Shown piece after piece: positions 35,915-45,624 of a stretch of 64,000 nucleotides of DNA; position 1 is the stretch's first letter; each line of letters opens with the position of its first letter. A program made the translations under genes and the position numbers. Source of the DNA: Clostridium aciditolerans (GTDB taxonomy: Bacteria > Bacillota > Clostridia > Clostridiales > Clostridiaceae); assembly GCF_016316925.1 (NCBI RefSeq), contig NZ_JAEEGB010000009.1:103307-167306 (forward strand), read 5' to 3'. The notes beneath the pieces were generated by a model, which was not told the origin of the DNA, did no database searches, and saw only the letters and a program-made list of their open reading frames with translations.

Positions 35915-38900
35915 ATGAGACTAGAAGGACTTATGAATCCTCTTAAATTTAACAAGGAATTTAAGGAAATAAAAAGCAGTATAGATAAGTCTAGATTTCC
36001 AATAGGAGTATTTGGACTTTCAGAATCTGCAAGGGCTTATTTAGTGAATGGATTGTATGAGGAATTAGACAAGCCATTTCTTGTGCTTACGCATAGTGAT
36101 GTTGAAGCAAGGAAATTGTATGAAGATTTATCTTTTTATATCCCTCATGTTTACTATTTCCCAACTAAGGAAGTAGTATTTTACAATATTGATGCAATCT
36201 CTGGAGACCTAAGATGGGAAAGACTAAAGGTAATGAAGGAGATGCTAAACAAAGAGAGGAAAGTAGTAGTTACTAGCATTGAAGCAATAGCTTCAAGCTA
36301 TATTCCTGTAGGTTTATATAGAAATTATACCTTTAAAATTTCAATAGGTGATATTTTAGATTTAGAAGATTTAAGTGAAAAACTTATACAATGTGGATAT
36401 GAAAGAGTTGAAATTGTAGATAACAAAGGCCAGTTTTCCATAAGAGGAGGAATAATGGATATTTATTCCCCTATTGCTGCGGAAGCATATAGAGTTGAGC
36501 TCTTTGGCGATGAAGTTGACTCTATTAGAAACTTTAACTTAGAATCTCAAAGAAGTATAGAAAAAGTAGAAGGTATTGAAATATTTCCCGCTAAAGAGAT
36601 GATTTTAAATAGAGAAAGCATAAAAAAAGGGTATGAAGGCATAGAAAAGGACTTGGAAATTGTATCAAATAGACTGAAGGATCAAAAAAATAAGGACACT
36701 ATGGAAAAAGTACAAGAGGTTATTGGGAAAAACCTTGAATTGCTGAGAGAAAATTGGAGCTTTGAGACAATAGACAGTTTTCTTCCTTACTTTCATGATA
36801 ATTTATCAACATTTTTTGATTATGCAGAAGATTATTTCATAATTATGGATGACGTTCAAAGATGCAAAGGGAAGCTGGATAGCGTATATTTTGAATTTGA
36901 AGAAAATTATAAAAGTTTTCTTCAAAGAGGTAATATTTTACCTAAACAAATTGATCTTTTATTTAATAAGGAACATATAGTTGAAATGCTGGAGGAAAAG
37001 CAAATACTAACTATAGATGCTATTGCTAAATCTGTTAAGATGCTTTCGCCAAGGTCTATAGTGAATTTTTCTCAAATCACTTCACATAACTATCATGGAC
37101 AAATAGATTTGCTTATTGATGATATAAAGGACAAGAAATCCAAAGGATTTAAAATAATTATTCTTTCTGGTACCAGGCCAAGAGGAGAGAGATTAGTTGA
37201 TACATTAAGAGACAGGGAAATAGAAAGCTCTTATAGAGATGTGATACATGAGATTCAGCCAGGAGAAGTAGTAATAACCTTCGGAAGTCAACTAAACGGT
37301 TTTGAGTACCCGGATCTTAGGGTGTGTGTAATATCCGACAAAGAAGTCTTTGGAGAAGCTAAGAGAAAGACAGTAAATAGGACTTCTAAAAAAGGTGTAA
37401 GTAAAATAAAGAGTTTTACGGAACTGAAGCCAGGAGACTATGTAGTTCATGCAAATCATGGTATAGGTGTCTATAAAGGAATAAAACAGCTAGAACTTGA
37501 AGGTCATAAAAAAGACTATCTAGAGCTGATATATGATTCGGATGATAAATTATATGTGCCTGTAGAGCAGCTTGATATGGTGCAAAAGTATATAGGTACA
37601 GAGGGAAAATCACCTAAAATAAATAAGTTAGGAAGTTCGGAATGGGCAAAGGCTAAGAGGAAAGTCAAAAAGTCAATAGAAGAAATAGCAGAAGATTTAG
37701 TCAAGCTTTATGCTGCAAGAACTACCCTTAAAGGATATAGATACTCAAAGGATACTGTGTGGCAGAAACAGTTTGAGGAAGAATTTCCTTATGATGAGAC
37801 GCCAGATCAATTATCAGCTATAGGCGATATAAAAGTAGATATGGAGTCCGATAAACCTATGGATAGATTGCTATGTGGCGATGTAGGCTATGGCAAGACA
37901 GAGGTTGCTATTAGGGCTGCATTTAAAGCGGTTATGGATGGGAAGCAGGTAGCATTTTTAGTACCAACTACAATACTTGCACAGCAGCATTATAATAACT
38001 TTGTAAAGAGATTTTCAGACTTCCCTGTAAGAATTGATATGATAAGTAGGTTTAGGACTTCAACACAACAGAAGGGAACTATAAAGGCTGTAAAAGATGG
38101 AGAGGTAGATATATTAATAGGAACCCATAGAATTCTTCAAAAGGATATACAGTTTAAAGATCTAGGACTATTAATAGTTGATGAAGAGCAAAGGTTTGGA
38201 GTAAGTCATAAGGAGAAGATCAAAAAACTAAAGAAGAATGTTGATGTATTAACTTTAAGTGCAACTCCTATACCAAGAACTCTACATATGTCTCTTGTAG
38301 GAGTTAGAGATATAAGTGTTATAGAGACTCCTCCAGAAGAAAGATACCCTGTACAAACTTATGTGATAGAATATAATGATCAGTTGATGAGAGATGCTAT
38401 ATTAAGGGAATTAAATAGAGGAGGACAGGTATACTTTGTATATAATAGAGTTGAAAATATCAAGGAAATGGTGTCCTATATATCAAAATTAATTCCTGAA
38501 GCAAGAGTAGCTTTAGCTCATGGGCAAATGCAGGAAAGAGAATTAGAAAAAATTATTGTAGATTTTATGAAAAATGAATACGATATTTTAGTTGCCACAA
38601 CTATAATAGAAACTGGTATGGATATTCAAAATGTAAACACTATGATAATATATGATGCTGATAGGATGGGATTATCGCAGTTATATCAGCTAAGAGGACG
38701 AGTTGGAAGAACTAACAGAATGGCTTATTGCTATTTAACCTATAGAAAAGACAAGGTTTTAACAGAAGTGGCAGAAAAAAGATTAAAGGCTATAAAGGAT
38801 TTTACTGAGTTAGGATCAGGATTTAAAATAGCATTAAAGGATTTAGAGATAAGAGGAGCTGGGAATATGATGGGGGCTTCTCAACATGGACACATGGCTT

Positions 38901-39436
38901 CTATTGGATACGATTTATATTGTAGGATGTTAGAAGATACGATAAAACTTATAAAAGGAGAAATAGATAACGAGCCAGTGGAAACAACAGTAGAGCTGAA
39001 AGTAGATGCATATATACCAGGTTCTTATATAAAGGATGAGGTACAGAAAATTGAAGTGTACAAGAAAATAGCAGCAATAGACTCTTACGAGGATATGATG
39101 GAAATTCAGGACGAATTAGAAGACAGATTTTCTACAATACCTTCATCAGTATATAATCTTATGAATATTTCATATATAAGAAGTATTGGTAAAAAACTTG
39201 GTATAGAAGAAATAAAGGAAAGAAAGAATGAAGTTCTTTTTATATTTGAAAGCCAATCTAGAATAAATGAGAATGTTATCAAGGGATTATTAAGAGATTA
39301 TACTAGAAAAATAGGACTAAAGCTGGGAGATAAACCAGGGTTTGCTTATAAACTTGCAGATGTAAAAAGAGAAGATTTAATTTTAGAAATTAAAGAATTA
39401 GTGCAATATATGATAAAAATATATGAACAAAAATAA
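35915..39436 (+). CDS. mfd: Transcription-repair coupling factor
   Basis: ATP-dependent translocase that removes RNA polymerase stalled at DNA damage and recruits UvrA. 1173 residues, full length. Order: UvrB-like N-terminal domains (about 1-350), RNA polymerase interaction domain (ELKPGDYVVHANHGIGVYKG near 500), helicase motor with Walker A LLCGDVGYGKTEVA, DEEQ box IVDEEQRFGVSHKEKIK, LSATPIPRTLHMSL and TTIIETGMDIQN, QLRGRVGRTNR, then the C-terminal TRCF domain. ATG follows TAGGGTGG. Forms a unit with pth upstream. Confidence 0.97.
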   Translation: MRLEGLMNPLKFNKEFKEIKSSIDKSRFPIGVFGLSESARAYLVNGLYEELDKPFLVLTHSDVEARKLYEDLSFYIPHVYYFPTKEVVFYNIDAISGDLRWERLKVMKEMLNKERKVVVTSIEAIASSYIPVGLYRNYTFKISIGDILDLEDLSEKLIQCGYERVEIVDNKGQFSIRGGIMDIYSPIAAEAYRVELFGDEVDSIRNFNLESQRSIEKVEGIEIFPAKEMILNRESIKKGYEGIEKDLEIVSNRLKDQKNKDTMEKVQEVIGKNLELLRENWSFETIDSFLPYFHDNLSTFFDYAEDYFIIMDDVQRCKGKLDSVYFEFEENYKSFLQRGNILPKQIDLLFNKEHIVEMLEEKQILTIDAIAKSVKMLSPRSIVNFSQITSHNYHGQIDLLIDDIKDKKSKGFKIIILSGTRPRGERLVDTLRDREIESSYRDVIHEIQPGEVVITFGSQLNGFEYPDLRVCVISDKEVFGEAKRKTVNRTSKKGVSKIKSFTELKPGDYVVHANHGIGVYKGIKQLELEGHKKDYLELIYDSDDKLYVPVEQLDMVQKYIGTEGKSPKINKLGSSEWAKAKRKVKKSIEEIAEDLVKLYAARTTLKGYRYSKDTVWQKQFEEEFPYDETPDQLSAIGDIKVDMESDKPMDRLLCGDVGYGKTEVAIRAAFKAVMDGKQVAFLVPTTILAQQHYNNFVKRFSDFPVRIDMISRFRTSTQQKGTIKAVKDGEVDILIGTHRILQKDIQFKDLGLLIVDEEQRFGVSHKEKIKKLKKNVDVLTLSATPIPRTLHMSLVGVRDISVIETPPEERYPVQTYVIEYNDQLMRDAILRELNRGGQVYFVYNRVENIKEMVSYISKLIPEARVALAHGQMQERELEKIIVDFMKNEYDILVATTIIETGMDIQNVNTMIIYDADRMGLSQLYQLRGRVGRTNRMAYCYLTYRKDKVLTEVAEKRLKAIKDFTELGSGFKIALKDLEIRGAGNMMGASQHGHMASIGYDLYCRMLEDTIKLIKGEIDNEPVETTVELKVDAYIPGSYIKDEVQKIEVYKKIAAIDSYEDMMEIQDELEDRFSTIPSSVYNLMNISYIRSIGKKLGIEEIKERKNEVLFIFESQSRINENVIKGLLRDYTRKIGLKLGDKPGFAYKLADVKREDLILEIKELVQYMIKIYEQK

Positions 39437-39513
39437 CTTTGTAGTAAAAATACTTTTGTGTTAAAATTAGTTTGTATTGCGCTAAAACATTAAGAGAAGT
39501 GGAGGAATAAACT

Positions 39514-40536
39514 GTGAAAAATATAAAAAAACTAATGTGTACAGCTTTAATAACAATGCTTGGATTTTCAGCTGTTGGTTGTAATATGATAGCCAAAACA
39601 CCAGAAGCAATAGCTAAAAGTCCTGTAGCTGTAGTTAATGGTGAAAAAATTACTAGAGCAGACCTAGATAATAATATGAATATGAAACAGGTTATAGCTC
39701 AGGTTAAGCAACAATACGGTGAAAATTATGAAAAAAATGAAGAGGCTAAAGGTGTTCTTACAGAACAGAGAACAAAAATATTAGATGATATGATAACTCA
39801 AAAAGTTATTGAGCAAAAAGCAAAAGAGTTAAATCTGCTTCCAGATGACTCAAAATTAAAGGATGAAGCTGCTAAACAATTAGATGAGACTAAAAAGTCC
39901 TTTGGAAATGACACTAGTAAGTTTCAAGAAGCTTTAAAACAAGGGGGCTTTACTGAGGATTCCTTAAAGGAGATGTTCTTTACACAATTAAGAAGTCAAG
40001 CAATTATTAAAAACATTGCGGATAATGTAACAAAAGATGTAAAGATTGACGATAAGAAAGTTCAAGAGTATTATACTGCAAATCAAGCGCAATTTACAGA
40101 AAAGCCTAATAAAATACATGTGGCTCATATATTAGTTAAAACAGAAGATGAGGCTAAAAAGGTAAAAGAGAGATTAGATAAAGGTGAAGACTTTGCAAAG
40201 GTTGCAAAAGAAGTTTCACAGGACCCTGGTTCAAAAGACAAGGGTGGAGATTTAGGAACTGTGAATTATGTTGATTCAGGATTCGACCCTACATTTATGG
40301 CTGCTGCTATAGGACAAAAAGAAGGAGCTATATCAGCACCTGTAAAAACTCAATTTGGATACCATATAATAAAAACTATAAAGAAGGAAGAATATCCTGT
40401 TAAGAAACTTGAAACAGTAAAAGATCAAATAAAACAGCAATTAGAAAGTCAAGAAAAAAATAAAATGCTTTCACAAAAGATTGATGAATGGAAAAAATCA
40501 GCTAAAATAACTAAGAATGAAAAAAATCTTCAATAA
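39514..40536 (+). CDS. prsA: PrsA/PpiC-type foldase lipoprotein
   Basis: Surface chaperone and peptidyl-prolyl isomerase that helps exported proteins fold. 340 residues with GTG start after GTGGAGGA. Signal peptide with lipobox A-V-G-C (Cys near 23), an N-terminal SurA-like chaperone region (about 30-190, VAVVNGEKITRADLD), and one parvulin domain (about 205-305: HVAHILVKTEDEA, VAKEVSQDPGSKDKGGDLG, APVKTQFGYHIIKT), followed by a Lys-rich tail. It stands between mfd and spoVT, a clostridial variation of the conserved order. Confidence 0.94.
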   Translation: MKNIKKLMCTALITMLGFSAVGCNMIAKTPEAIAKSPVAVVNGEKITRADLDNNMNMKQVIAQVKQQYGENYEKNEEAKGVLTEQRTKILDDMITQKVIEQKAKELNLLPDDSKLKDEAAKQLDETKKSFGNDTSKFQEALKQGGFTEDSLKEMFFTQLRSQAIIKNIADNVTKDVKIDDKKVQEYYTANQAQFTEKPNKIHVAHILVKTEDEAKKVKERLDKGEDFAKVAKEVSQDPGSKDKGGDLGTVNYVDSGFDPTFMAAAIGQKEGAISAPVKTQFGYHIIKTIKKEEYPVKKLETVKDQIKQQLESQEKNKMLSQKIDEWKKSAKITKNEKNLQ

Positions 40537-40550
40537 CTGCATAAAATATA

Positions 40551-40594
40551 AAATAAACCACAGCATAATAATAAAATGCTGTGGTTTATTTTTG
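40551..40594 (+). terminator. Terminator of prsA
   Basis: Perfect 16-bp stem (AAATAAACCACAGCAT and complement), nine-base loop, TTTTT tail. Confidence 0.9.
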
Positions 40595-40714
40595 TTTATA
40601 TAAATAATTTTATATGTGCTTACCAATTTAAGTAACAATTGTGTATAAAATTTCATATTTAGAAAGATAATATTAATACAACTTATATTTATATTATATA
40701 GGAGGTACTAAACA

Positions 40715-41269
40715 ATGAAAGCAACAGGTATTGTTAGACGCATAGACGATCTAGGTAGAGTGGTTATACCAAAGGAAATACGAAGAACTCTTAGAATAAG
40801 AGAAGGGGATCCTTTGGAAATTTTCACAGATAGAGAAGGAGGGGTTATACTTAAGAAATATTCTCCAATAGGTGAATTAAGTGATTTTTCAAAAGGCTAT
40901 GCAGAATCCTTACAACAAACAATAGGAAATATAGTTATAATATGTGATAAGGACAGCATAATATCAATAAGTGGAACACCAAAAAAAGAGTACTTAGAAA
41001 AGAAGATAAGCAGTGACCTTGAAAGAATGATAGAGGAAAGAAAATCCGTTTCTCTTGGAGAAGGAAAAGAAAAGACTATAGCTTTATATGATGATGAAGA
41101 GATAGAAGGAAAATATTCCGCACAAGTAATTTCTCCTATAATTGCAGAAGGAGATGCAATTGGAGCTGTAATTATAGTAGCTAAGGAAGAAGGAATAAAA
41201 TTTAGTGAGGTTGAAGTTAAGTTAGCTGAAACTGCATCGTCCTTCTTAGGAAAGCAAATGGAACAATAA
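40715..41269 (+). CDS. spoVT: Stage V sporulation regulator SpoVT
   Basis: Late forespore transcription regulator, 184 residues. N-terminal AbrB swapped-hairpin DNA-binding domain: MKATGIVRRIDDLGRVVIPK, then RRTLRIREGDPLEIFTDREG. C-terminal GAF-like domain from about residue 55 (GNIVIICDKDSIISISG, GDAIGAVIIVAKEEG). Length and both domains fit SpoVT rather than the shorter AbrB. AGGAGGT precedes ATG. Sigma-G control is known in Bacillus; I could not find a convincing sigma-G promoter here. Confidence 0.95.
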   Translation: MKATGIVRRIDDLGRVVIPKEIRRTLRIREGDPLEIFTDREGGVILKKYSPIGELSDFSKGYAESLQQTIGNIVIICDKDSIISISGTPKKEYLEKKISSDLERMIEERKSVSLGEGKEKTIALYDDEEIEGKYSAQVISPIIAEGDAIGAVIIVAKEEGIKFSEVEVKLAETASSFLGKQMEQ

Positions 41270-41270
41270 A

Positions 41271-41297
41271 ATGGCAGCTATGCTGCCATCTTATTTA
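41271..41297 (+). terminator. Weak terminator after spoVT
   Basis: ATGGCAGC-TAT-GCTGCCAT perfect stem two bases after the stop; the tail is CTTATTTAC, only partly T-rich. Confidence 0.65.
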
Positions 41298-41473
41298 CTG
41301 CTTTATAGATGATTATTGACACTAAGACAAAAAATATTCATCTATAAAGTAATAATACCCCCTAATTTTAAATAATTATAAACATAGAAATAAATTATTT
41401 TTGATTATATAAGTTTTAAAGTGAAAAACATTGAGACAAGGCTTTTGTCATACGATGGTTCGGGGGTATTTTT

Positions 41474-43027
41474 ATGAAAAAACAATCACTTATTAAAGGC
41501 ACTTTTATATTAGGAATCGCAGGAATATTGGCGAAATTTTTAGGATTATTTTTTAGATGGCCACTGCAGATGCTTATTGGTGACGAAGGGGTAGGATATT
41601 ATCAAATGTCATTTCCTCTATATATGTTTTTTATTGCAGCGGCATCAGGCATACCTGTAGCGATTTCCAAAATGGTATCGGAAAGTAATGCTATTCACGA
41701 TGAGGAGGGTGTAATTTTAGTATTAAGAAAAGCTATGCTTCTCATGGTCATATTAGGAGCAGGATTTACAGCTATACTGCTTATTTTTTCAAAGCCTATA
41801 ATACACTTTTTAAAGTGGGATAACAAATCTTATTATTCACTAATATCTATTGCCTTTGCACCTATCTTTATATCAATAATGAGTGTATTTAGAGGATTTT
41901 TTCAAGGACTGCAAAATATGAACTATCCAGCAGTTTCCCAGATTATTGAGCAAATAGGGAGGGTAGTTATAGGAGTTGGACTTGCCTATATGCTATTACC
42001 TAGAGGTATTGAGTACTCAGCTGGTGGCGCCGCATTAGGAGCAGCAGCAGGAGGAATATTTGGTGGTATATATCTTGTAGCAAAATACTTTAAGATAAGA
42101 AAAGAGTTTAAGGTAAAAAAGGTTAGAGACAATACCGATGTATTGGGAAAGTTGCTTTATATTGCCATACCTGTTTCGTTAGGCGCAGCAGTAAGTAGTA
42201 TAATGAGCCTTATAGATTCAGCGCTGGTTCCACAGAAACTTTTAGAAGCAGGTTTTACTTATAAACAGTCAACTATATTATATGGACAACTTACTGGAAA
42301 AGCATTTATTATGATAAATGTTCCGCTTACTTTATCAGCAGCACTATGTGCTTCCTTAGTTCCTATAATTGCAGAGGCACACATATTAAAGAGAAAACTT
42401 GAGGTTGACAATAAAATAGAACTAGCTATGAAGCTTTCTATGGTAATTGCCCTTCCTTCTTGTGCTGGACTATTTTGTCTTGCATGGCCTATTCTAGACT
42501 TAATATTTCCTGGACAATCAGCTGGATTTGAAATACTTCAGTATTCAGCTATATCTATTCCTTTTATAATAATTGCACAAACTTCTACTGCAATATTACA
42601 AGGAGTAGGATATTATATTATGCCTGTGCTTATTTTGGGGCTAGGGTGCGTTGTAAAAATTGTTATTACCTTATTAATGGTACCTATACCCAATATAAAT
42701 ATCTATGGAGCTGTAATAGGCAGTATAGGTGGTTATATAGTCGCCTCATTACTAAACATATTGTTTTTAGCTAAAAGGCTTAAGATCAGATTGAATATTT
42801 CAGATATATTTATTAAACCAGCATTTGCATCACTTTTAATGATAATAGCGGTTGTAATTATCTACATGAGTGTCTATAATTATACCATAAGTAGCAAAAT
42901 ATCCTGCTTCATATCTATAGCTTCTGGTATGATTATATATGGAATATTAGTAATTTTGCTCAGAATATTTAGGTATAGCTACGTGAAGAAAAAGCTTTTT
43001 AAAAAGCAAAGGAGAGAACATGCATGA
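41474..43027 (+). CDS. SpoVB/MurJ-like polysaccharide flippase (YabM)
   Basis: Integral membrane protein of 517 residues with about 14 helices, of the MOP/MVF superfamily that flips lipid-linked sugars. It begins KGTFILGIAGILAKFLGLFF, as SpoVB-type proteins do, and shows GDEGVGYYQMSFPLYMFFIA and FFQGLQNMNYPAVSQIIEQI. Its place between spoVT and mazG corresponds to Bacillus yabM, a SpoVB/MurJ paralogue. Substrate probably lipid II or a spore-wall precursor. GGGGG ribosome-binding site; the stop overlaps the next start (ATGA). Confidence 0.9.
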   Translation: MKKQSLIKGTFILGIAGILAKFLGLFFRWPLQMLIGDEGVGYYQMSFPLYMFFIAAASGIPVAISKMVSESNAIHDEEGVILVLRKAMLLMVILGAGFTAILLIFSKPIIHFLKWDNKSYYSLISIAFAPIFISIMSVFRGFFQGLQNMNYPAVSQIIEQIGRVVIGVGLAYMLLPRGIEYSAGGAALGAAAGGIFGGIYLVAKYFKIRKEFKVKKVRDNTDVLGKLLYIAIPVSLGAAVSSIMSLIDSALVPQKLLEAGFTYKQSTILYGQLTGKAFIMINVPLTLSAALCASLVPIIAEAHILKRKLEVDNKIELAMKLSMVIALPSCAGLFCLAWPILDLIFPGQSAGFEILQYSAISIPFIIIAQTSTAILQGVGYYIMPVLILGLGCVVKIVITLLMVPIPNINIYGAVIGSIGGYIVASLLNILFLAKRLKIRLNISDIFIKPAFASLLMIIAVVIIYMSVYNYTISSKISCFISIASGMIIYGILVILLRIFRYSYVKKKLFKKQRREHA

Positions 43028-44469
43028 TAAAAATAATTGGATTGGGGCCTGGTTCGAAGGAAGCGCTTACCATTGGGGCTCTGGAGGTATTGAAAAGTGC
43101 ATCTAAAATTTATTTAAGAACAGAAAAGCACCCTACTGTAGATTATTTAAAAAATAGTAATATATTATTTGAAACTTACGATAATAAGTACGAAGAAGGA
43201 GAAAGTTTTGATCAAGTATATAGTTCTATAGCAGAGGACTTAATAGATCAGCAAAATAAGTTCAATGATATAGTTTATGCTGTGCCAGGACATCCTTTAG
43301 TTGCAGAAAAATCAGTAAATATATTACTTGAACTTTGCGAAAAAAAGTCTATAGAGACAGAAATTGTTCCTGCAGTTAGTTTTGTAGATGCCCTCATGGA
43401 GAGTCTAAAGATAGACCCTGTAGAAGGAATTAAAATAATAGATGCTTTTGATATAAATAATCAAGTATTAGATAAGAGGGTTGGTACCATTATAACTCAA
43501 GTATACGATAAATTTATTGCATCTGAGGTAAAGCTTTCTCTAATGGAATATTACAAAGATGATTTTGAAATATACTTTGTAAGGGCAGCCGGTGTTAAAA
43601 ACTTGGAAAGCATAAGAAAAATGCCATTATACGAGCTGGACAGACAAGATGATATTGATTATCTAACATCAATATATATTCCGAGAGATATAGATAGTAC
43701 TAAAGACTTCTACGATTTATTAGATATAATGGAGAAATTGAGATCTAACGATGGATGTCCGTGGGATAAAGAACAGACACATGAGAGCTTGAAAAGATAC
43801 CTTGTAGAAGAGAGCTATGAAGTTCTGGAGGCCATAGATGAGAAAGACGATGACAAATTGGCCGAAGAATTAGGAGACGTATTGCTTCAAATAGTTTTTC
43901 ATGCGCAAATAGGTAAAGAGGATGGATTTTTTAATATTAATGATGTAATTGAGAAAATTTGCATAAAAATGATAAATAGACATCCGCATGTATTTAGTAA
44001 TATAAATGCAGATACATCTGAAGAAGTTTTAACAAATTGGGATAAAATAAAGAAAAAGGAACAAGGGCTTATAAGTTATACTGATGAACTTAAACATGTA
44101 CCTAAAAATCTTCCTGCTCTCATGAGGGCTGAGAAGGTTCAAAAAAAAGCTGCGAAGGTTGGTTTTGATTGGAATAAAATTGAAGATGCATTAGATAAGG
44201 TTTTAGAAGAATATTATGAAGTAAAAGGTGTATATAAAAGCAAAGAAATGGCAAAAATAGTAGAAGAAATAGGAGATTTGATATTTGCTTCCGTAAATGT
44301 TGCAAGATTCCTTGACATTGACCCCGAGTTTGCATTAAATTATACTATAGAGAAGTTTATAAAACGTTTTTCGTATATAGAGGAAGTAGCCAAATCTAAA
44401 GGTGTTGATATGGCCAATATGACATTAGAGCAAATGGATATGCTTTGGGAAGAGGCTAAAAATAAATAA
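43024..44469 (+). CDS. yabN: YabN: tetrapyrrole methylase domain fused to MazG
   Basis: Two-domain protein of 481 residues. Residues 1 to about 220 resemble a SAM-dependent tetrapyrrole methylase (IKIIGLGPGSKEALTIGALE; VYAVPGHPLVAEKSV). From about 228 on is a MazG nucleoside triphosphate pyrophosphohydrolase: NDGCPWDKEQTHESLKRYLV, EESYEVLEAI with the E-E-x-x-E metal site and EELGDVLLQIVFHAQI; a second, partly degenerate MazG repeat follows (VEEIGDLIFASVNVARFLDI). The fusion is usual in Firmicutes. It overlaps the flippase gene by four bases, so both are translated together. Confidence 0.94.
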   Translation: MIKIIGLGPGSKEALTIGALEVLKSASKIYLRTEKHPTVDYLKNSNILFETYDNKYEEGESFDQVYSSIAEDLIDQQNKFNDIVYAVPGHPLVAEKSVNILLELCEKKSIETEIVPAVSFVDALMESLKIDPVEGIKIIDAFDINNQVLDKRVGTIITQVYDKFIASEVKLSLMEYYKDDFEIYFVRAAGVKNLESIRKMPLYELDRQDDIDYLTSIYIPRDIDSTKDFYDLLDIMEKLRSNDGCPWDKEQTHESLKRYLVEESYEVLEAIDEKDDDKLAEELGDVLLQIVFHAQIGKEDGFFNINDVIEKICIKMINRHPHVFSNINADTSEEVLTNWDKIKKKEQGLISYTDELKHVPKNLPALMRAEKVQKKAAKVGFDWNKIEDALDKVLEEYYEVKGVYKSKEMAKIVEEIGDLIFASVNVARFLDIDPEFALNYTIEKFIKRFSYIEEVAKSKGVDMANMTLEQMDMLWEEAKNK

Positions 44470-44581
44470 TTTATCTTTTATACGTAAAAATGATGTAAAA
44501 AAAGAAGGATTTTTAAAATTAGTGAAGAATATGCTAGTATGCTATGAATAAGCATACTCGATATTTAAGGAGGTAAAAAAG

Positions 44582-44857
44582 GTGAATAAGTCAGAATTAA
44601 TTACAAGCATAGCTGAAAAATCAAAATTAACTAAAAAAGATGCAGAAGCAATGTTAAAAGGTTTTATTGAAAGTGTTGAAGAAACACTAGAAAAGGGAGA
44701 TAAAGTTCAATTAGTTGGATTTGGAACATTTGAAACAAGAAAAAGAGCTGCAAGAGTTGGCAGAAATCCAAGAACTAAAGAAGAAATAACTATACCAGAA
44801 TCAACAGTTCCAGTATTTAAAGCTGGTAAAGAATTTAAAGATAAAGTAAACAAATAA
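44582..44857 (+). CDS. hup: HU-type DNA-binding protein
   Basis: Small histone-like protein of 91 residues that bends and compacts DNA as a dimer. Full-length match: MNKSELITSIAEKSKLTKKD, then VQLVGFGTFETRKRAARVGR and NPRTKEEITIPESTVPVFKA, which holds the DNA-intercalating Pro in R-N-P. GTG start seven bases after AAGGAGGT. An inverted repeat AGTATGC/GCATACT-like (about 44535-44557) precedes it. Own terminator at 44867. Confidence 0.97.
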   Translation: MNKSELITSIAEKSKLTKKDAEAMLKGFIESVEETLEKGDKVQLVGFGTFETRKRAARVGRNPRTKEEITIPESTVPVFKAGKEFKDKVNK

Positions 44858-44866
44858 TCATTTCAG

Positions 44867-44897
44867 AAAACCTGGGTGTAAATCTAGGTTTTTTCTT
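44867..44897 (+). terminator. Terminator of hup
   Basis: AAAACCTGG/CTAGGTTTT-type stem (one mismatch) and TTTTTTCTTTT tail just after the HU gene. Confidence 0.75.
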
Positions 44898-44916
44898 TTA
44901 ATAAGGAGTATATGCT

Positions 44917-45177
44917 ATGAGATTAGACAAATATCTTAAGGTTTCTAGAATAATAAAGAGAAGAACTGTAGCAAAAGAGGCATGTGAAGGGGGAAGAGTT
45001 AGCATAAATGGGAAGGTAGCTAAGCCCGGAACAGAGGTTAAAGAGGGCGATATTATAGAAATTCAGTATGCTAGCAAATCTCTAAAGGCTAAAATAATAA
45101 ATATTACAGAGCATGTTAAAAAGGAAAATGCGCAAGGTATGTATGAAATTATATCAGGAGAAGAAGATGAGGAATAA
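44917..45177 (+). CDS. rqcP: RqcP, S4-domain ribosome quality control factor
   Basis: 86-residue S4 RNA-binding protein: MRLDKYLKVSRIIKRRTVAK, then ACEGGRVSINGKVAKPGTEV and GDIIEIQY. It matches Bacillus RqcP (YabO), which works with RqcH to add C-terminal alanine tails on stalled 50S subunits. AAGGAG before ATG. Same position as yabO in Bacillus, between the MazG gene and yabP. RqcH itself is not in the window. Confidence 0.92.
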   Translation: MRLDKYLKVSRIIKRRTVAKEACEGGRVSINGKVAKPGTEVKEGDIIEIQYASKSLKAKIINITEHVKKENAQGMYEIISGEEDEE

Positions 45178-45188
45178 TCCAGCCTATC

Positions 45189-45221
45189 ACTGCTGACAGA
45201 TTTATCTGTCAGCAGTTTTTA
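45189..45221 (+). terminator. Terminator of rqcP
   Basis: ACTGCTGACAGA/TCTGTCAGCAGT perfect 12-bp stem with four-base loop and TTTTT tail. Confidence 0.92.
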
Positions 45222-45272
45222 TATAAAGAGCTAATATATATAAATATAATTAACTCAATATTGCTTAGTTAG

Positions 45273-45301
45273 TAATATCCATTTGTAGTCAATCATATAT
45301 T
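45273..45301 (+). promoter_or_regulatory. Possible sigma-E promoter of yabPQ
   Basis: TAATATC (45273-45279), 14-base spacer, CATATATT (45294-45301), resembling the sigma-E pattern (ATATT, then CATACAAT). yabP and yabQ are sigma-E genes in Bacillus. The match is approximate. Confidence 0.45.
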
Positions 45302-45323
45302 AATTACAGGTGGAGGGGATAAT

Positions 45324-45614
45324 ATGGAGAAAAAAGAAATAAAAATAGAAGAAAAGAAAAGTTTATTAAGTATTGAAAATAGAAAAAAACTAATATTAAA
45401 TGGCGTTGTTGAAGTAGTGAGTTTTAATGAAGAACAAATAGTGCTAAATACAAACCTCGGTACTCTTAATATAAAGGGACAAGGCTTAAAGATGAATAAA
45501 CTAGACGTGCAAAATGGAGATGTAATAATTATAGGAACTATAAACTCTTGTATCTACACCAACAGTCAAATTAAGAAGGAAAAAGAAAGTCTAATATCAA
45601 GATTGTTTAAATAG
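45324..45614 (+). CDS. yabP: Sporulation protein YabP
   Basis: 96-residue mother-cell sporulation protein of the YabP/YqfC family. Typical core: SIENRKKLILNGVVEVVSFN, then VLNTNLGTLNIKGQGLKMNK and LDVQNGDVIIIGTI. No membrane segment or signal peptide. GGAGGGG precedes the ATG. It abuts yabQ, whose ribosome-binding site AGGAG overlaps its stop codon; both are needed for spore coat formation in relatives. A sigma-E-like promoter lies upstream. Confidence 0.94.
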   Translation: MEKKEIKIEEKKSLLSIENRKKLILNGVVEVVSFNEEQIVLNTNLGTLNIKGQGLKMNKLDVQNGDVIIIGTINSCIYTNSQIKKEKESLISRLFK

Positions 45615-45624
45615 GAGCTCTATT

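Noticed and set aside
40620-40714. A sigma-G promoter for spoVT
   Set aside because: CATATTTA is present but no GNATA element lies at the right distance.
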